NCBI GenBank assembly: GCA_964352225.1
Contig: CAYGRM010000431.1
Span: 1-5,379, forward strand
Length of the DNA: 5,379 nt
From: CAJQQY01 sp964352225
GTDB taxonomy: Bacteria; Bacteroidota; Bacteroidia; Chitinophagales; Saprospiraceae
Reading direction: 5' to 3'
Position numbers and translations under genes: made by a program. Of the stretch, positions 1 through 5,379 are shown in pieces (position 1 is the stretch's first letter; each line of letters starts with the position of its first letter). The notes under the pieces are model-generated. The model did not search any database. It had not been told where the DNA came from and saw nothing but the letters and a program-made list of their open reading frames with translations.

Positions 1-96
1 AATCAATAACTCAATAACTTTTTATAAATGACCAAATGAATTCATCTAGAACCAAAAAAAGTGAGGATGGGGCGTTTCGGGAGGTGAAAAATTAAC
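1..96. other. Intergenic, no gene seen; small GC-rich patch
   Basis: No open frame of useful length lies here on either strand. Positions 61-88 form a G-rich patch that stands out from the very AT-rich surroundings. It has no recognisable coding, RNA or repeat signature. The window edge prevents seeing whether it belongs to a larger element to the left. Confidence 0.4.
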
Positions 97-143
97 AAAA
101 AAAAACTTGCCAAAAGTAAAGATTACTATGACAAGCTTTTTTT
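97..143 (-). terminator. Intrinsic terminator downstream of the 194-aa gene
   Basis: Read on the minus strand, a stem CTTGTC/GGCAAG (135-130 with 111-106, one G-U pair) encloses a second perfect stem AGTAA/TTACT with a 3-base loop (127-115). It is followed by nine T residues (105-97). It begins about 40 bases after the stop of the minus-strand gene ending at 177, so it is the likely end of that transcript. The plus strand also has a T7 run after the hairpin (137-143, separated by one C), so it could terminate in both directions. Confidence 0.7.
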
Positions 144-176
144 AAAATTCCAATTTAAAAGAGAATCTCAAAAATT

Positions 177-761
177 TTATTTTGAAACTGGTTTCTTATT
201 TTTTCCCTCAATTTCTTTGATGATATCATTTACTCCTTCTACAGATTTCGATAAAGAATCACCAACTTGGTGAACAGTTTCTTCTCCAAACTCACCTGCT
301 ACATTAAGTGCAGTTTTTACAGCAGTAATTGTTGCTTTTCCTACATCTCCCCCAGCTTTAGTCACCCCGCTGATTGCACCTTTAACCGCTTCCACCGCAG
401 TTTCTGCAATATCTTCGCCGAGTTCTTTGGCATTATAAAGTGCTTGTGAGACAGCACCCTTTACCGCATCTTTTTGAGAAACTCCGCCATCCATTGCACC
501 TTGGATAGTTCCAGAAATAATTCCTTTAATAGCCTTGATAAAAGTTACTCCTATTTCTGACATACCCTGTACCGCTCCTTTGACAATAGCCGCAGGAATT
601 TGAATGCCTTCCCGTAGGAAATCTCCTGTTTCATTTAAGGTATTTACCGTCAAGTTTTTTACAGCATTTACTAATGAACCAGTTACATCAGTAACTCCAG
701 TAAGTGTCGAAACAATTGCTCCCTTAGTTCCACCTACAATTTTTGAAAGAATGTTAAACAT
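177..761 (-). CDS. Amphipathic-helix repeat protein, 194 aa, function unknown
   Basis: I do not recognise a named family. The protein is rich in Gly, Ala, Val, Lys and Glu and is predicted almost wholly helical. A motif of the form (A/I)-V-K-G-A-(V/I) recurs with its Lys at residues 13, 35, 61, 79, 101, 127 and 149. The spacings are 22, 26, 18, 22, 26 and 22, and a weak eighth copy (SVEGV) lies near 173-177. A period near 22 with shifts of 4 keeps the same helix face, as in the 22-mers of exchangeable apolipoproteins and the 11-mers of LEA group 3 proteins. There is no signal peptide, no cysteine and no continuous membrane span. The tail (about 180-194) is Lys-rich. A cytosolic protein that coats membranes or other surfaces, or protects against stress, is possible but inferred. 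The ATG at 761 has an A/T-rich leader without a Shine-Dalgarno motif, normal for Bacteroidota. A strong terminator follows. It appears monocistronic. Confidence 0.8.
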   Translation of the reverse strand: MFNILSKIVGGTKGAIVSTLTGVTDVTGSLVNAVKNLTVNTLNETGDFLREGIQIPAAIVKGAVQGMSEIGVTFIKAIKGIISGTIQGAMDGGVSQKDAVKGAVSQALYNAKELGEDIAETAVEAVKGAISGVTKAGGDVGKATITAVKTALNVAGEFGEETVHQVGDSLSKSVEGVNDIIKEIEGKNKKPVSK

Positions 762-857
762 GATATTTTGTTTTAAGTAATTAAAAAATTGAATTGAATT
801 TGAATGCGAAAATAATCTAGTGCTTCTGTGAAAATCGATCTCTCCAATTTGTACTAA

Positions 858-869
858 TGATAATTATCA
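858..869. promoter_or_regulatory. Perfect 12-bp palindrome, Fur-box-like, candidate operator
   Basis: TGATAATTATCA is a perfect palindrome about 97 bases upstream of the ATG of the 194-aa gene. In the best register, the surrounding 19 bases match the classical Fur-box consensus (GATAATGATAATCATTATC) at about 13 positions. In AT-rich DNA such a palindrome can arise by chance, so an operator role is only a possibility. I saw no convincing TAnnTTTG element between it and the gene. Confidence 0.25.
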
Positions 870-904
870 GAAAGACTTTAAAAAAGAAAAGCGTCACATT
901 CAAT

Positions 905-1120
905 TTATAACATCCTTCCATTTTCAATCAAAAAAAATAAACTCCTCCTCTCTAATTTTTACTCCAAATAGTATTTTCATTCGCATGAGTCTTGTCAAAA
1001 AATATCAGCTGCTCCAAATAGATAAATACAAAAATTTATCTTTTAACCATCGGGGCATTCTATAAGATTTATAGTTTCTCTAACAGGAATTAGATTTGAA
1101 AAAAATTGTAGTGCTTTAAT
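905..1120 (-). pseudogene. Decayed T9SS type A sorting-domain remnant
   Basis: Read on the minus strand, this stretch aligns along its length with the 3' end of the intact secreted-protein gene (about 1832-2043). The two share the exact 17-mer TCAAAAAATATCAGCTG (995-1011 and 1925-1941). Conceptual pieces match the intact domain: LQFFSNLI against LQIFPNPI, ending in PDG; then LEQLIFFDK against LGQLIFFEK; then KN-stop-RGGVYF against ENWRAGVYF; then LIENGRM against LIKNDNERM. Disruptions are an in-frame TAA at 1043-1045, a +1 frameshift between there and 1012, TGG changed to TAG at 952-954, and a compensating frameshift at the A8 run 930-937. No upstream body of the protein (propeller or YDPNDK domain) is present. 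Homology starts only about 8 bases past a terminator hairpin, so this is a fragment left by deletion or rearrangement. It can no longer encode a working sorting signal. Confidence 0.85.
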
Positions 1121-1128
1121 ATTAAAAT

Positions 1129-1163
1129 AAAAAAGAGCAGTCACATAGCAGCAGCTCTTTTTT
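1129..1163 (-). terminator. Terminator hairpin after the 35-codon minus-strand ORF
   Basis: The sequence AAAAAAGAGC (1129-1138) pairs perfectly with GCTCTTTTTT (1154-1163), giving a 10-bp stem and a 15-base loop. Read on the minus strand it ends in six T residues, then A and four more T residues. It starts 2 bases after the stop of the minus-strand ORF at 1166-1273. The stem is symmetrical and could also act on plus-strand transcription, but no plus-strand gene lies upstream of it. Confidence 0.6.
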
Positions 1164-1165
1164 CA

Positions 1166-1273
1166 TTAACCCAACCTGTATGTCATAGCTTTCCTCCAAA
1201 TCGCTATTAAATAATTCTTAACGCTCCTACCCTTTTCTTCAAATTTTTCAATGATAAAAAGCGCAAAAAACAT
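1166..1273 (-). CDS. Possible 35-aa small membrane peptide or gene-end remnant
   Basis: This short ORF starts at the ATG at 1273 and ends with TAA immediately before a terminator hairpin. It opens with a hydrophobic run (MFFALFII). A charged segment follows (EKFEEKGRS), then an aromatic/basic tail containing IWRKAMTY. The frame is open only about three codons further upstream before a TAG. Two readings are possible. It may be a genuine single-span small protein. Alternatively it may be the surviving C-terminus of a larger membrane protein, which fits the neighbouring sorting-domain remnant. The WRKxxTY ending faintly recalls the C-termini of DUF418 (YeiB-like) membrane proteins, but the match is too short to assign. 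No clear promoter was found upstream. Confidence 0.3.
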   Translation of the reverse strand: MFFALFIIEKFEEKGRSVKNYLIAIWRKAMTYRLG

Positions 1274-1320
1274 TAATAAACACTAGTATTTTTAGCGTAT
1301 CGAAGATGATTTACTTTTTT

Positions 1321-1349
1321 TTTGGGTTTAGTTAAATAAAAGTTATTTG
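1321..1349 (+). promoter_or_regulatory. Candidate Bacteroidota-type promoter for the small plus-strand gene
   Basis: TTTG (1321-1324) is followed after 17 bases by GTTATTTG (1342-1349). This partly matches the Bacteroidota pattern TTTG-N17-19-TAnnTTTG: the TTTG half of the -7 element is intact but its leading TA is not. It would give a leader of about 130 bases before the ATG at 1487. The assignment is weak and based on spacing and partial consensus only. Confidence 0.25.
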
Positions 1350-1486
1350 AAATATGAGTTTAAACCTTTACACCTTTTTATGCGTCTTAAAGGCAAACAA
1401 TGAATCGAAAAAAAAATAAGACCAAAGGGTAAGAATTGAAGAGAAGGATCGATAAACTTACAAATTCACCTTTAAAAATTACTGCC

Positions 1487-1678
1487 ATGAAAAAGACATT
1501 TCAAAAAAGACTAGACGCAATTGACTGGATTGCAAAATATGCAAAAAATGAAGGTCAATTTGAAGTATTGCGAGAGCAATTAAATTTTAACTACATCTAC
1601 AATTTCAAGTACTATGTAGTCATCAATGAAGACACCAATTCGTCTGAGGTGATTATTATGAAAAAACCTAGGCGATAA
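1487..1678 (+). CDS. Small hypothetical protein, 63 aa (80 aa from a TTG start)
   Basis: The family is not recognised with confidence. The N-terminal half reads as one or two amphipathic helices (TFQKRLDAIDWIAKYAKNEG, then QFEVLREQL). An aromatic segment follows (NYIYNFKYYVV) and then a second strand-like segment (SSEVIIMKK), suggesting a small helix-plus-beta-hairpin fold. The ends are basic, with no signal peptide or membrane span. The only in-frame ATG is at 1487. A TTG at 1436, just after an in-frame stop at 1430-1432, would add 17 basic residues. I prefer the ATG because TTG starts are uncommon and the extra residues look less protein-like. The regular composition and the strong terminator 20 bases after the stop support a real monocistronic gene. 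It is convergent with the 842-aa gene. Confidence 0.6.
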   Translation: MKKTFQKRLDAIDWIAKYAKNEGQFEVLREQLNFNYIYNFKYYVVINEDTNSSEVIIMKKPRR

Positions 1679-1698
1679 AATAAATAAATAGGAACATT

Positions 1699-1743
1699 AA
1701 ATATCCCGAATTTTAACTTTGTAAAATTCGGGATATTTTTTTT
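1699..1743 (+). terminator. Strong intrinsic terminator of the small plus-strand gene
   Basis: A perfect 15-bp stem, ATATCCCGAATTTTA (1701-1715) with TAAAATTCGGGATAT (1722-1736), extends to 17 bp through flanking A-T pairs (1699-1700 with 1737-1738). The loop is six bases, and the T run continues to 1743. The plus-strand stop codon lies about 20 bases upstream. The convergent 842-aa gene ends at 1810, so this hairpin may also mark the end of its transcript. On that strand, however, the following sequence is not a T tract, so termination there would be weaker. Confidence 0.85.
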
Positions 1744-1809
1744 GGGAAGCTTATCGCAAGTGGTCTAACCAATATCGCGCAATTAATTTTAAACAAAAAA
1801 ATCACTTCT

Positions 1810-4338
1810 TCAATGTATCACCACTTTCTCAAACATCCTTTCATTATCATTTTTAATCAAAATAAAATAAACGCCCGCTCTCCAATTTTCACTTTGAATA
1901 GCATATTCCTTTCCATCAGGTTTTTCAAAAAATATCAGCTGACCCAAATGATTAAAAACAGAAATTTCTTTTTTACCATCAGGTAAGTCCTTCAAATTTA
2001 AAGTTGCTCCTACTGTAATTGGATTGGGAAAAATTTGCAATGCGTTACTGTTAGAGTGTTCGTGAATAGAGGTAAAAATGGGCAACATATCCACCATCAA
2101 ATTATTTACGGTATTGGTCAAAATCGGAGGATTGAAATCAAAATAAATACTCGCCGAATTCAAAATGGATGTCTCGTTTTGTAAATTATCATTGGCAAAA
2201 ATATTAAACTGAACATAGCCATGACTCATGGGTTCGTTGGTAAAACTATCCACCAATAGAATATTTCTAAAAAAGAATTCCACCGCTCCATCATCATGAA
2301 AAACTGTTTCAAAAGGATGACTGGCACTCAAAGGTTGAAAAGTTGTCCAATCCAAATCTGATGACAACGTATCCCTAATGACAACTGTAAATGCGGTATC
2401 AGTTCCTGTATTTTGAAAGCGTACCGTATAATCAATTTGCTCCTCCATTAAAGTATAATTTTGATCGTAGGGTGAAATCTCACTTCGACGAGGATAAGTT
2501 TGCTTATCATTGGGATCATAGGCACAATTGATAATCGAAGTAAAAAGAGAAGTATCAATGGCGCTAAAACTTCCATCTATATTTTCTTTTACAAACTGCA
2601 AAGGAATAGTAATCGTATCTCCTAAGTTTTGCACGCCTGCAATTTCAAAAGCCAAATTAACTTGGCGATTTTCTCCCGGAATAAGATTTTCAAAATCCCA
2701 AACTAAGGTATCATTAATCGTTTGGTTGGGAGGAGTTTGAGCGGAAATCAGGGTAGTCAAATCACTTGGTAACATTTTAATTTTTCCAGAAATTACTTGG
2801 CAGCCTGTATTCGTATAGTTCATCCAAAAAGGCACCGTAAATCCACACCGAGTAGGATTACTCGTCAGACTGACATGAACGTTTTCAGCAGTAGAGATTT
2901 TTTTTACACCAATCAAAATATCTTCAATGGTATTCACTCCGTCAAAATTGACTAGTACACTTCCTCCCGTAGTCGATTCCCAACAATCTCCAAATTCGGG
3001 AATTAATTCATAGTTTCCTGCATCTGCAAAAATCTGAAAACCACCATCTGCATTTGTAAAAACTGCAAATGAACTAGGCGATACTTGGATCGGAAAATTA
3101 GGCAATAAGTTTTCATTATTATCTAGCAATCCATTTTCATTTTCATCCCAAAATACATTTCCGTTGATACTTTCATCATTAAGTAAGTTACGAAGATGAG
3201 TCACTTTATTTTCTCCAACCGAACTAGAAATCTTTTGAGAAATGGCAACAATATCAACATCATTATCATTATCACTATCCATCACTACCAACCCAGTACC
3301 AATCGCAGGCCCATCTAAAAGTTCCACTTCGCTACCAAAATTGATACTTTCATTAATAGTCTCATTTGGATAATATCCTACCTTACCTGATAATCTAGTA
3401 AATACTAAATCAGGTTTCAAATCACCATCTAAATCTTTGTAGTCCATTCCAGATATTATACTAATAAAATTGCTGAATAACGTACTTTGACCACTCCATA
3501 TATCACCAAGAAAAGGTACTCTCTCCCAACTATACATTTCATCTAAATTACTTTCGGCAGCAATAATTTCATTGACCCCATCTAAGTTAAGATCAGCAAT
3601 CAAAACTTTTGTCGCCCACTCCATATCAGTATCCAATGCTTCAAAAGTAAAAGACCCCGAACCATCATAATCAAAAATAATGACCGCATCAGGCGCTTTT
3701 TGTCCAACCACCACATCTGGATAAATATCACCATCCAAATCTCCTACGTCAAAATCAAAAGGATTAAGTAAGTCATCAAAAATAGTAACCAAAGTATCTA
3801 TATTGCCTCCTCCATTATTTTTGAACCAACCTACAAAACCATAATTGGAAATATTCCCCCTGCTTACAATGACTATATCATTATGCCCATTGGCATCCAA
3901 ATCAAAAATTGCCGTCTTAGGAATTAAGTTTCCACCTAATGAAGATTGAATTACATTGGGGGTAGAAAAAGTACCATCTCCATTTCCAGCGTACCAATTA
4001 AATTCCAGCTGAGTTTCCCCTTGTGTCGCAAGGTCAAGAATTCCGTCGCCATTCAAATCTCCAACACCTATTGAGTAACCTTCTACAATATCTTGAATAA
4101 TAAAGGAAGAAGGCAAAAAATTCCCTTCCCCATCATTTAAGACAATATAAACTCTAGGTGTATCCGTGTATTGTTTATCATCAACATACACTAAATCTAC
4201 AAATCCATCTTGATTAAAATCGCCAGATGCAATATCTCCGGGAGTACCTTCTTCGGTAATGACGACGGGTGGTGCAAATTGGGCATAACTAATATTCACC
4301 AAAAGGAAAAATGAGATTAAGAGGGTAAAGATTTTCAT
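1810..4338 (-). CDS. Secreted FG-GAP propeller protein with SdrB-like and T9SS sorting domains
   Basis: The 842-aa precursor starts with a signal peptide (hydrophobic residues 4-16, likely cleavage SYA-QF at 19/20). Seven calcium-binding-type FG-GAP/VCBS motifs follow, starting at residues 40, 94, 146, 200, 249, 302 and 354 (for example DLNGDGILD). Their spacing of 49-54 residues suggests a seven-bladed beta-propeller. Residues about 390-450 resemble an SdrD B-like domain (GNVFWDENENGLLDNNE). Residues about 480-600 look like an immunoglobulin-like beta region. Residues about 604-745 carry the CAYDPNDK and NSASIYFDFNPPI signatures of a DUF11-like/DUF7619-type domain. Residues 768-842 form a T9SS type A sorting domain (IFPNP, LGQLIFF, WRAGVYFI, KVVIH). 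The expected fate is Sec export, T9SS passage and sorting-domain removal, leaving it cell-surface-bound or released. The propeller suggests adhesion or ligand binding, but no enzymatic motif is seen and the ligand is unknown. The A-rich leader lacks a Shine-Dalgarno motif. Confidence 0.93.
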   Translation of the reverse strand: MKIFTLLISFFLLVNISYAQFAPPVVITEEGTPGDIASGDFNQDGFVDLVYVDDKQYTDTPRVYIVLNDGEGNFLPSSFIIQDIVEGYSIGVGDLNGDGILDLATQGETQLEFNWYAGNGDGTFSTPNVIQSSLGGNLIPKTAIFDLDANGHNDIVIVSRGNISNYGFVGWFKNNGGGNIDTLVTIFDDLLNPFDFDVGDLDGDIYPDVVVGQKAPDAVIIFDYDGSGSFTFEALDTDMEWATKVLIADLNLDGVNEIIAAESNLDEMYSWERVPFLGDIWSGQSTLFSNFISIISGMDYKDLDGDLKPDLVFTRLSGKVGYYPNETINESINFGSEVELLDGPAIGTGLVVMDSDNDNDVDIVAISQKISSSVGENKVTHLRNLLNDESINGNVFWDENENGLLDNNENLLPNFPIQVSPSSFAVFTNADGGFQIFADAGNYELIPEFGDCWESTTGGSVLVNFDGVNTIEDILIGVKKISTAENVHVSLTSNPTRCGFTVPFWMNYTNTGCQVISGKIKMLPSDLTTLISAQTPPNQTINDTLVWDFENLIPGENRQVNLAFEIAGVQNLGDTITIPLQFVKENIDGSFSAIDTSLFTSIINCAYDPNDKQTYPRRSEISPYDQNYTLMEEQIDYTVRFQNTGTDTAFTVVIRDTLSSDLDWTTFQPLSASHPFETVFHDDGAVEFFFRNILLVDSFTNEPMSHGYVQFNIFANDNLQNETSILNSASIYFDFNPPILTNTVNNLMVDMLPIFTSIHEHSNSNALQIFPNPITVGATLNLKDLPDGKKEISVFNHLGQLIFFEKPDGKEYAIQSENWRAGVYFILIKNDNERMFEKVVIH

Positions 4339-4353
4339 AGTTTATTTTTTTTT

Positions 4354-4361
4354 CAAATATA
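4354..4361 (-). promoter_or_regulatory. -7 element (TATATTTG) of the 842-aa gene
   Basis: On the minus strand TATATTTG fits the Bacteroidota -7 consensus TAnnTTTG exactly and lies 15 bases upstream of the ATG at 4338. It would give a leader of only about 10 bases. No TTG at the expected -33 spacing was found; the nearest TTTG lies only 10 bases upstream. The element sits in the 53-bp gap between two same-strand genes, suggesting that the secreted protein is transcribed separately from its upstream neighbour. Confidence 0.45.
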
Positions 4362-4391
4362 ATTTTTTTTTCAAATCTTGAAATTATTTAC

Positions 4392-4892
4392 TTAAGCCCT
4401 AGGTCTTTCAATCGACCACCCACCAATAAGAAAACTTTGAATTAGAGGATCTAAGAGTGCCCCATCTTTTTCACTTTTTATATCATAAGCACTAAATATG
4501 GCTTTCTCAATTCCTACCATCGCTAAATATACTAAACCAAAAGTCATCGCCAGCAATAAAATCATTCCTATTGTACCAAGATCAAATTTGACACTAAAAT
4601 AAATCGGTATAATGAAAACCAAAGGAATCCCTATAAATAAAGTAAGGTAACTAGCCATTTTTGCCGTGAAATGTACTTTTCTACAACTGGCACATCTTGG
4701 TATTCCAATTTTAATTTCATTAAATTTTACATTTCTGAAAACGATAAGATTGGTTCGATCTTGAACATTGTATACAGAGTAAAAACAGTTATCCTCCATT
4801 TTCGACTTATTTGAGCCAGTCCTACAAAATGAGCATTTTATATCCTTGGGTTCAAATCTTGTTTTTAATTGGTTGAATATATGAGTATCCAT
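4392..4892 (-). CDS. Zinc-ribbon-like protein with two membrane segments, function unknown
   Basis: From the ATG at 4892 the protein has 166 residues. An N-terminal soluble part carries CSFC (Cys20, Cys23) and, 43 residues later, CASC (Cys67, Cys70), followed by His74. This is the usual layout of a split zinc ribbon. Two hydrophobic spans follow, at about 79-101 (YLTLFIGIPLVFIIPIYFSV) and 105-128, separated by a very short turn, which suggests a hairpin in the inner membrane. The C-terminus (LLDPLIQSFLIGGWSIERPRA region) is soluble and ends in a GW-x-x-x-x-P pattern. An upstream in-frame ATG at 4949 would add 19 residues encoded by AT-rich, intergenic-looking DNA and seems less likely. The order (Cys-rich part, two spans, short tail) recalls uncharacterised Bacteroidota membrane proteins, but I cannot name a family. 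It lies 53 bp upstream of the secreted-protein gene on the same strand; no functional link is evident. Confidence 0.8.
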   Translation of the reverse strand: MDTHIFNQLKTRFEPKDIKCSFCRTGSNKSKMEDNCFYSVYNVQDRTNLIVFRNVKFNEIKIGIPRCASCRKVHFTAKMASYLTLFIGIPLVFIIPIYFSVKFDLGTIGMILLLAMTFGLVYLAMVGIEKAIFSAYDIKSEKDGALLDPLIQSFLIGGWSIERPRA

Positions 4893-4949
4893 GTGAGCTA
4901 AATTTTTTGATATATAAAATATTAAATAATTAAATCTATGAATTTGCAT

Positions 4950-5379
4950 TTCATAATGAATCAGGATATTGATTTATGTAAAAAAAATAAGAATGGTAAA
5001 TGGAATGAGCAGAAAAATTTAGAATACAAAGATATTATTAGAGATGGTAGTTATAATTTTATGGACTCGGAGCGAACGGATTAAAATGGGTAAAAAGGAA
5101 GCATAGTAGCTTAATTATTTAGTCCTCTGAATATTAGGTAAAAATCATTTCTTGGAAATAAACAAACTCTCTGTATATTTCTACACCGACAGTTTGTCTT
5201 TTCTGTCACTTGATGGCTTGGAACTAATGATGGGCAAAATTACAATATTTTTTATTTATATTTTAAAGACTGTTTTGAAATGTGTACTAAAATTTTTTAT
5301 AAAATATTTTTTTATCAGATAAGGCTTTTTTGGAGGGGAATAGCCTTAGTTATTGCCCGAGAAAAAAACGAAATATGGT
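4950..5379. other. Intergenic stretch without a convincing gene
   Basis: There is no long open frame on either strand. It holds a possible minus-strand -7 element (5235-5242). A hairpin with arms ACAAACT (5162-5168) and AGTTTGT (5191-5197) has inner TGTA/TACA pairing. A second hairpin pairs TAAGGCT (5320-5326) with AGCCTTA (5342-5348) and lacks a clean T tract. Two short plus-strand frames, 48 codons at 4938-5084 and 31 codons at 5227-5322, have weak coding character. The sequence from 5240 to 5320 is nearly pure A/T and resembles a promoter-rich or spacer region. Confidence 0.5.
5235..5242 (-). promoter_or_regulatory. Candidate -7 element (TAATTTTG), minus strand
   Basis: TAATTTTG on the minus strand matches the Bacteroidota -7 consensus TAnnTTTG exactly. 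A clear -33 TTTG at 17-19 bases upstream is missing. No minus-strand ORF follows until the zinc-ribbon-like gene at 4892. The element would therefore drive a leader of about 340 bases or a non-coding transcript, or it is a chance match in AT-rich DNA. Confidence 0.3.

Noticed and set aside
267..449. 60-codon plus-strand frame
   Set aside because: Lies wholly inside the 194-aa gene on the opposite strand. Its Ser/Cys/Phe-rich translation is what the antisense of a Gly/Ala/Val/Lys-rich gene produces.
1262..1297. Imperfect CGC-A5 / T5-GCG inverted repeat
   Set aside because: Mismatched short stem with a large loop, mostly A-T pairs; part of it lies in the small minus-strand ORF and it is likely chance.
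2528..2740. 70-codon plus-strand frame
   Set aside because: Antisense shadow within the 842-aa secreted-protein gene, with no independent coding signature.
4893..4949. 19-residue N-terminal extension of the zinc-ribbon-like protein from the ATG at 4949
   Set aside because: The extra codons are almost all A/T and look intergenic. The ATG at 4892 gives a protein starting shortly before the first CxxC.
4938..5084. 48-codon plus-strand ORF, rich in Lys/Asn/Asp
   Set aside because: No recognisable motif, promoter or terminator, and the composition is typical of random AT-rich frames. It would also overlap the longer start form of the zinc-ribbon-like gene.
5162..5197. Hairpin ACAAACT/AGTTTGT as a terminator
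   Set aside because: A 7-bp AT-rich stem with a 22-base loop and no continuous T tract; no convincing gene ends just upstream.
1..5379. CRISPR array, tRNA, rRNA, insertion sequence or phage genes
   Set aside because: No spaced direct repeats, cloverleaf-like segments, transposase motifs or terminal inverted repeats were seen on either strand.

Overview
The window looks like an AT-rich stretch of a Bacteroidota chromosome, probably from a Saprospiria-like or related gliding-type lineage. The evidence is a large secreted protein with a type IX secretion system (T9SS) type A C-terminal sorting domain, FG-GAP/VCBS repeats, an SdrD B-like segment and a C-terminal domain with the YDPNDK signature common in this phylum. 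A-rich gene leaders without Shine-Dalgarno motifs and TAnnTTTG-type -7 promoter elements agree with this. The taxon is inferred from gene content and base composition only.

Layout from left to right. Positions 1-176 are intergenic and hold a strong structured terminator for the first gene. Positions 177-761 (minus) encode a 194-aa protein of amphipathic helices with a repeat of about 22 residues. Positions 762-1435 form a long non-standard stretch. It contains a Fur-box-like palindrome, a decayed copy of a T9SS sorting-domain 3' end (about 905-1120, minus), a terminator hairpin (1129-1163), and a 35-codon minus-strand ORF ending just before that hairpin. Positions 1487-1678 (plus) encode a small hypothetical protein followed by a textbook intrinsic terminator (1699-1743). 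Positions 1810-4338 (minus) encode the 842-aa secreted propeller protein. Positions 4392-4892 (minus) encode a zinc-ribbon-like protein with two membrane segments. Positions 4950-5379 are mostly intergenic, with a possible minus-strand promoter and two hairpins.

The genes do not form an obvious pathway. The two rightmost genes share a strand with a 53-bp gap, but a perfect TATATTTG element in that gap suggests the secreted protein has its own promoter. The small plus-strand gene and the 842-aa gene are convergent and share the terminator region between them. No mobile element, CRISPR array, tRNA or rRNA was recognised. The most solid unexpected result is the sorting-domain pseudogene. It is visibly homologous at DNA level to the 3' end of the intact 842-aa gene in the same window and carries two frameshifts and nonsense codons. 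No complete new biological system is evident.
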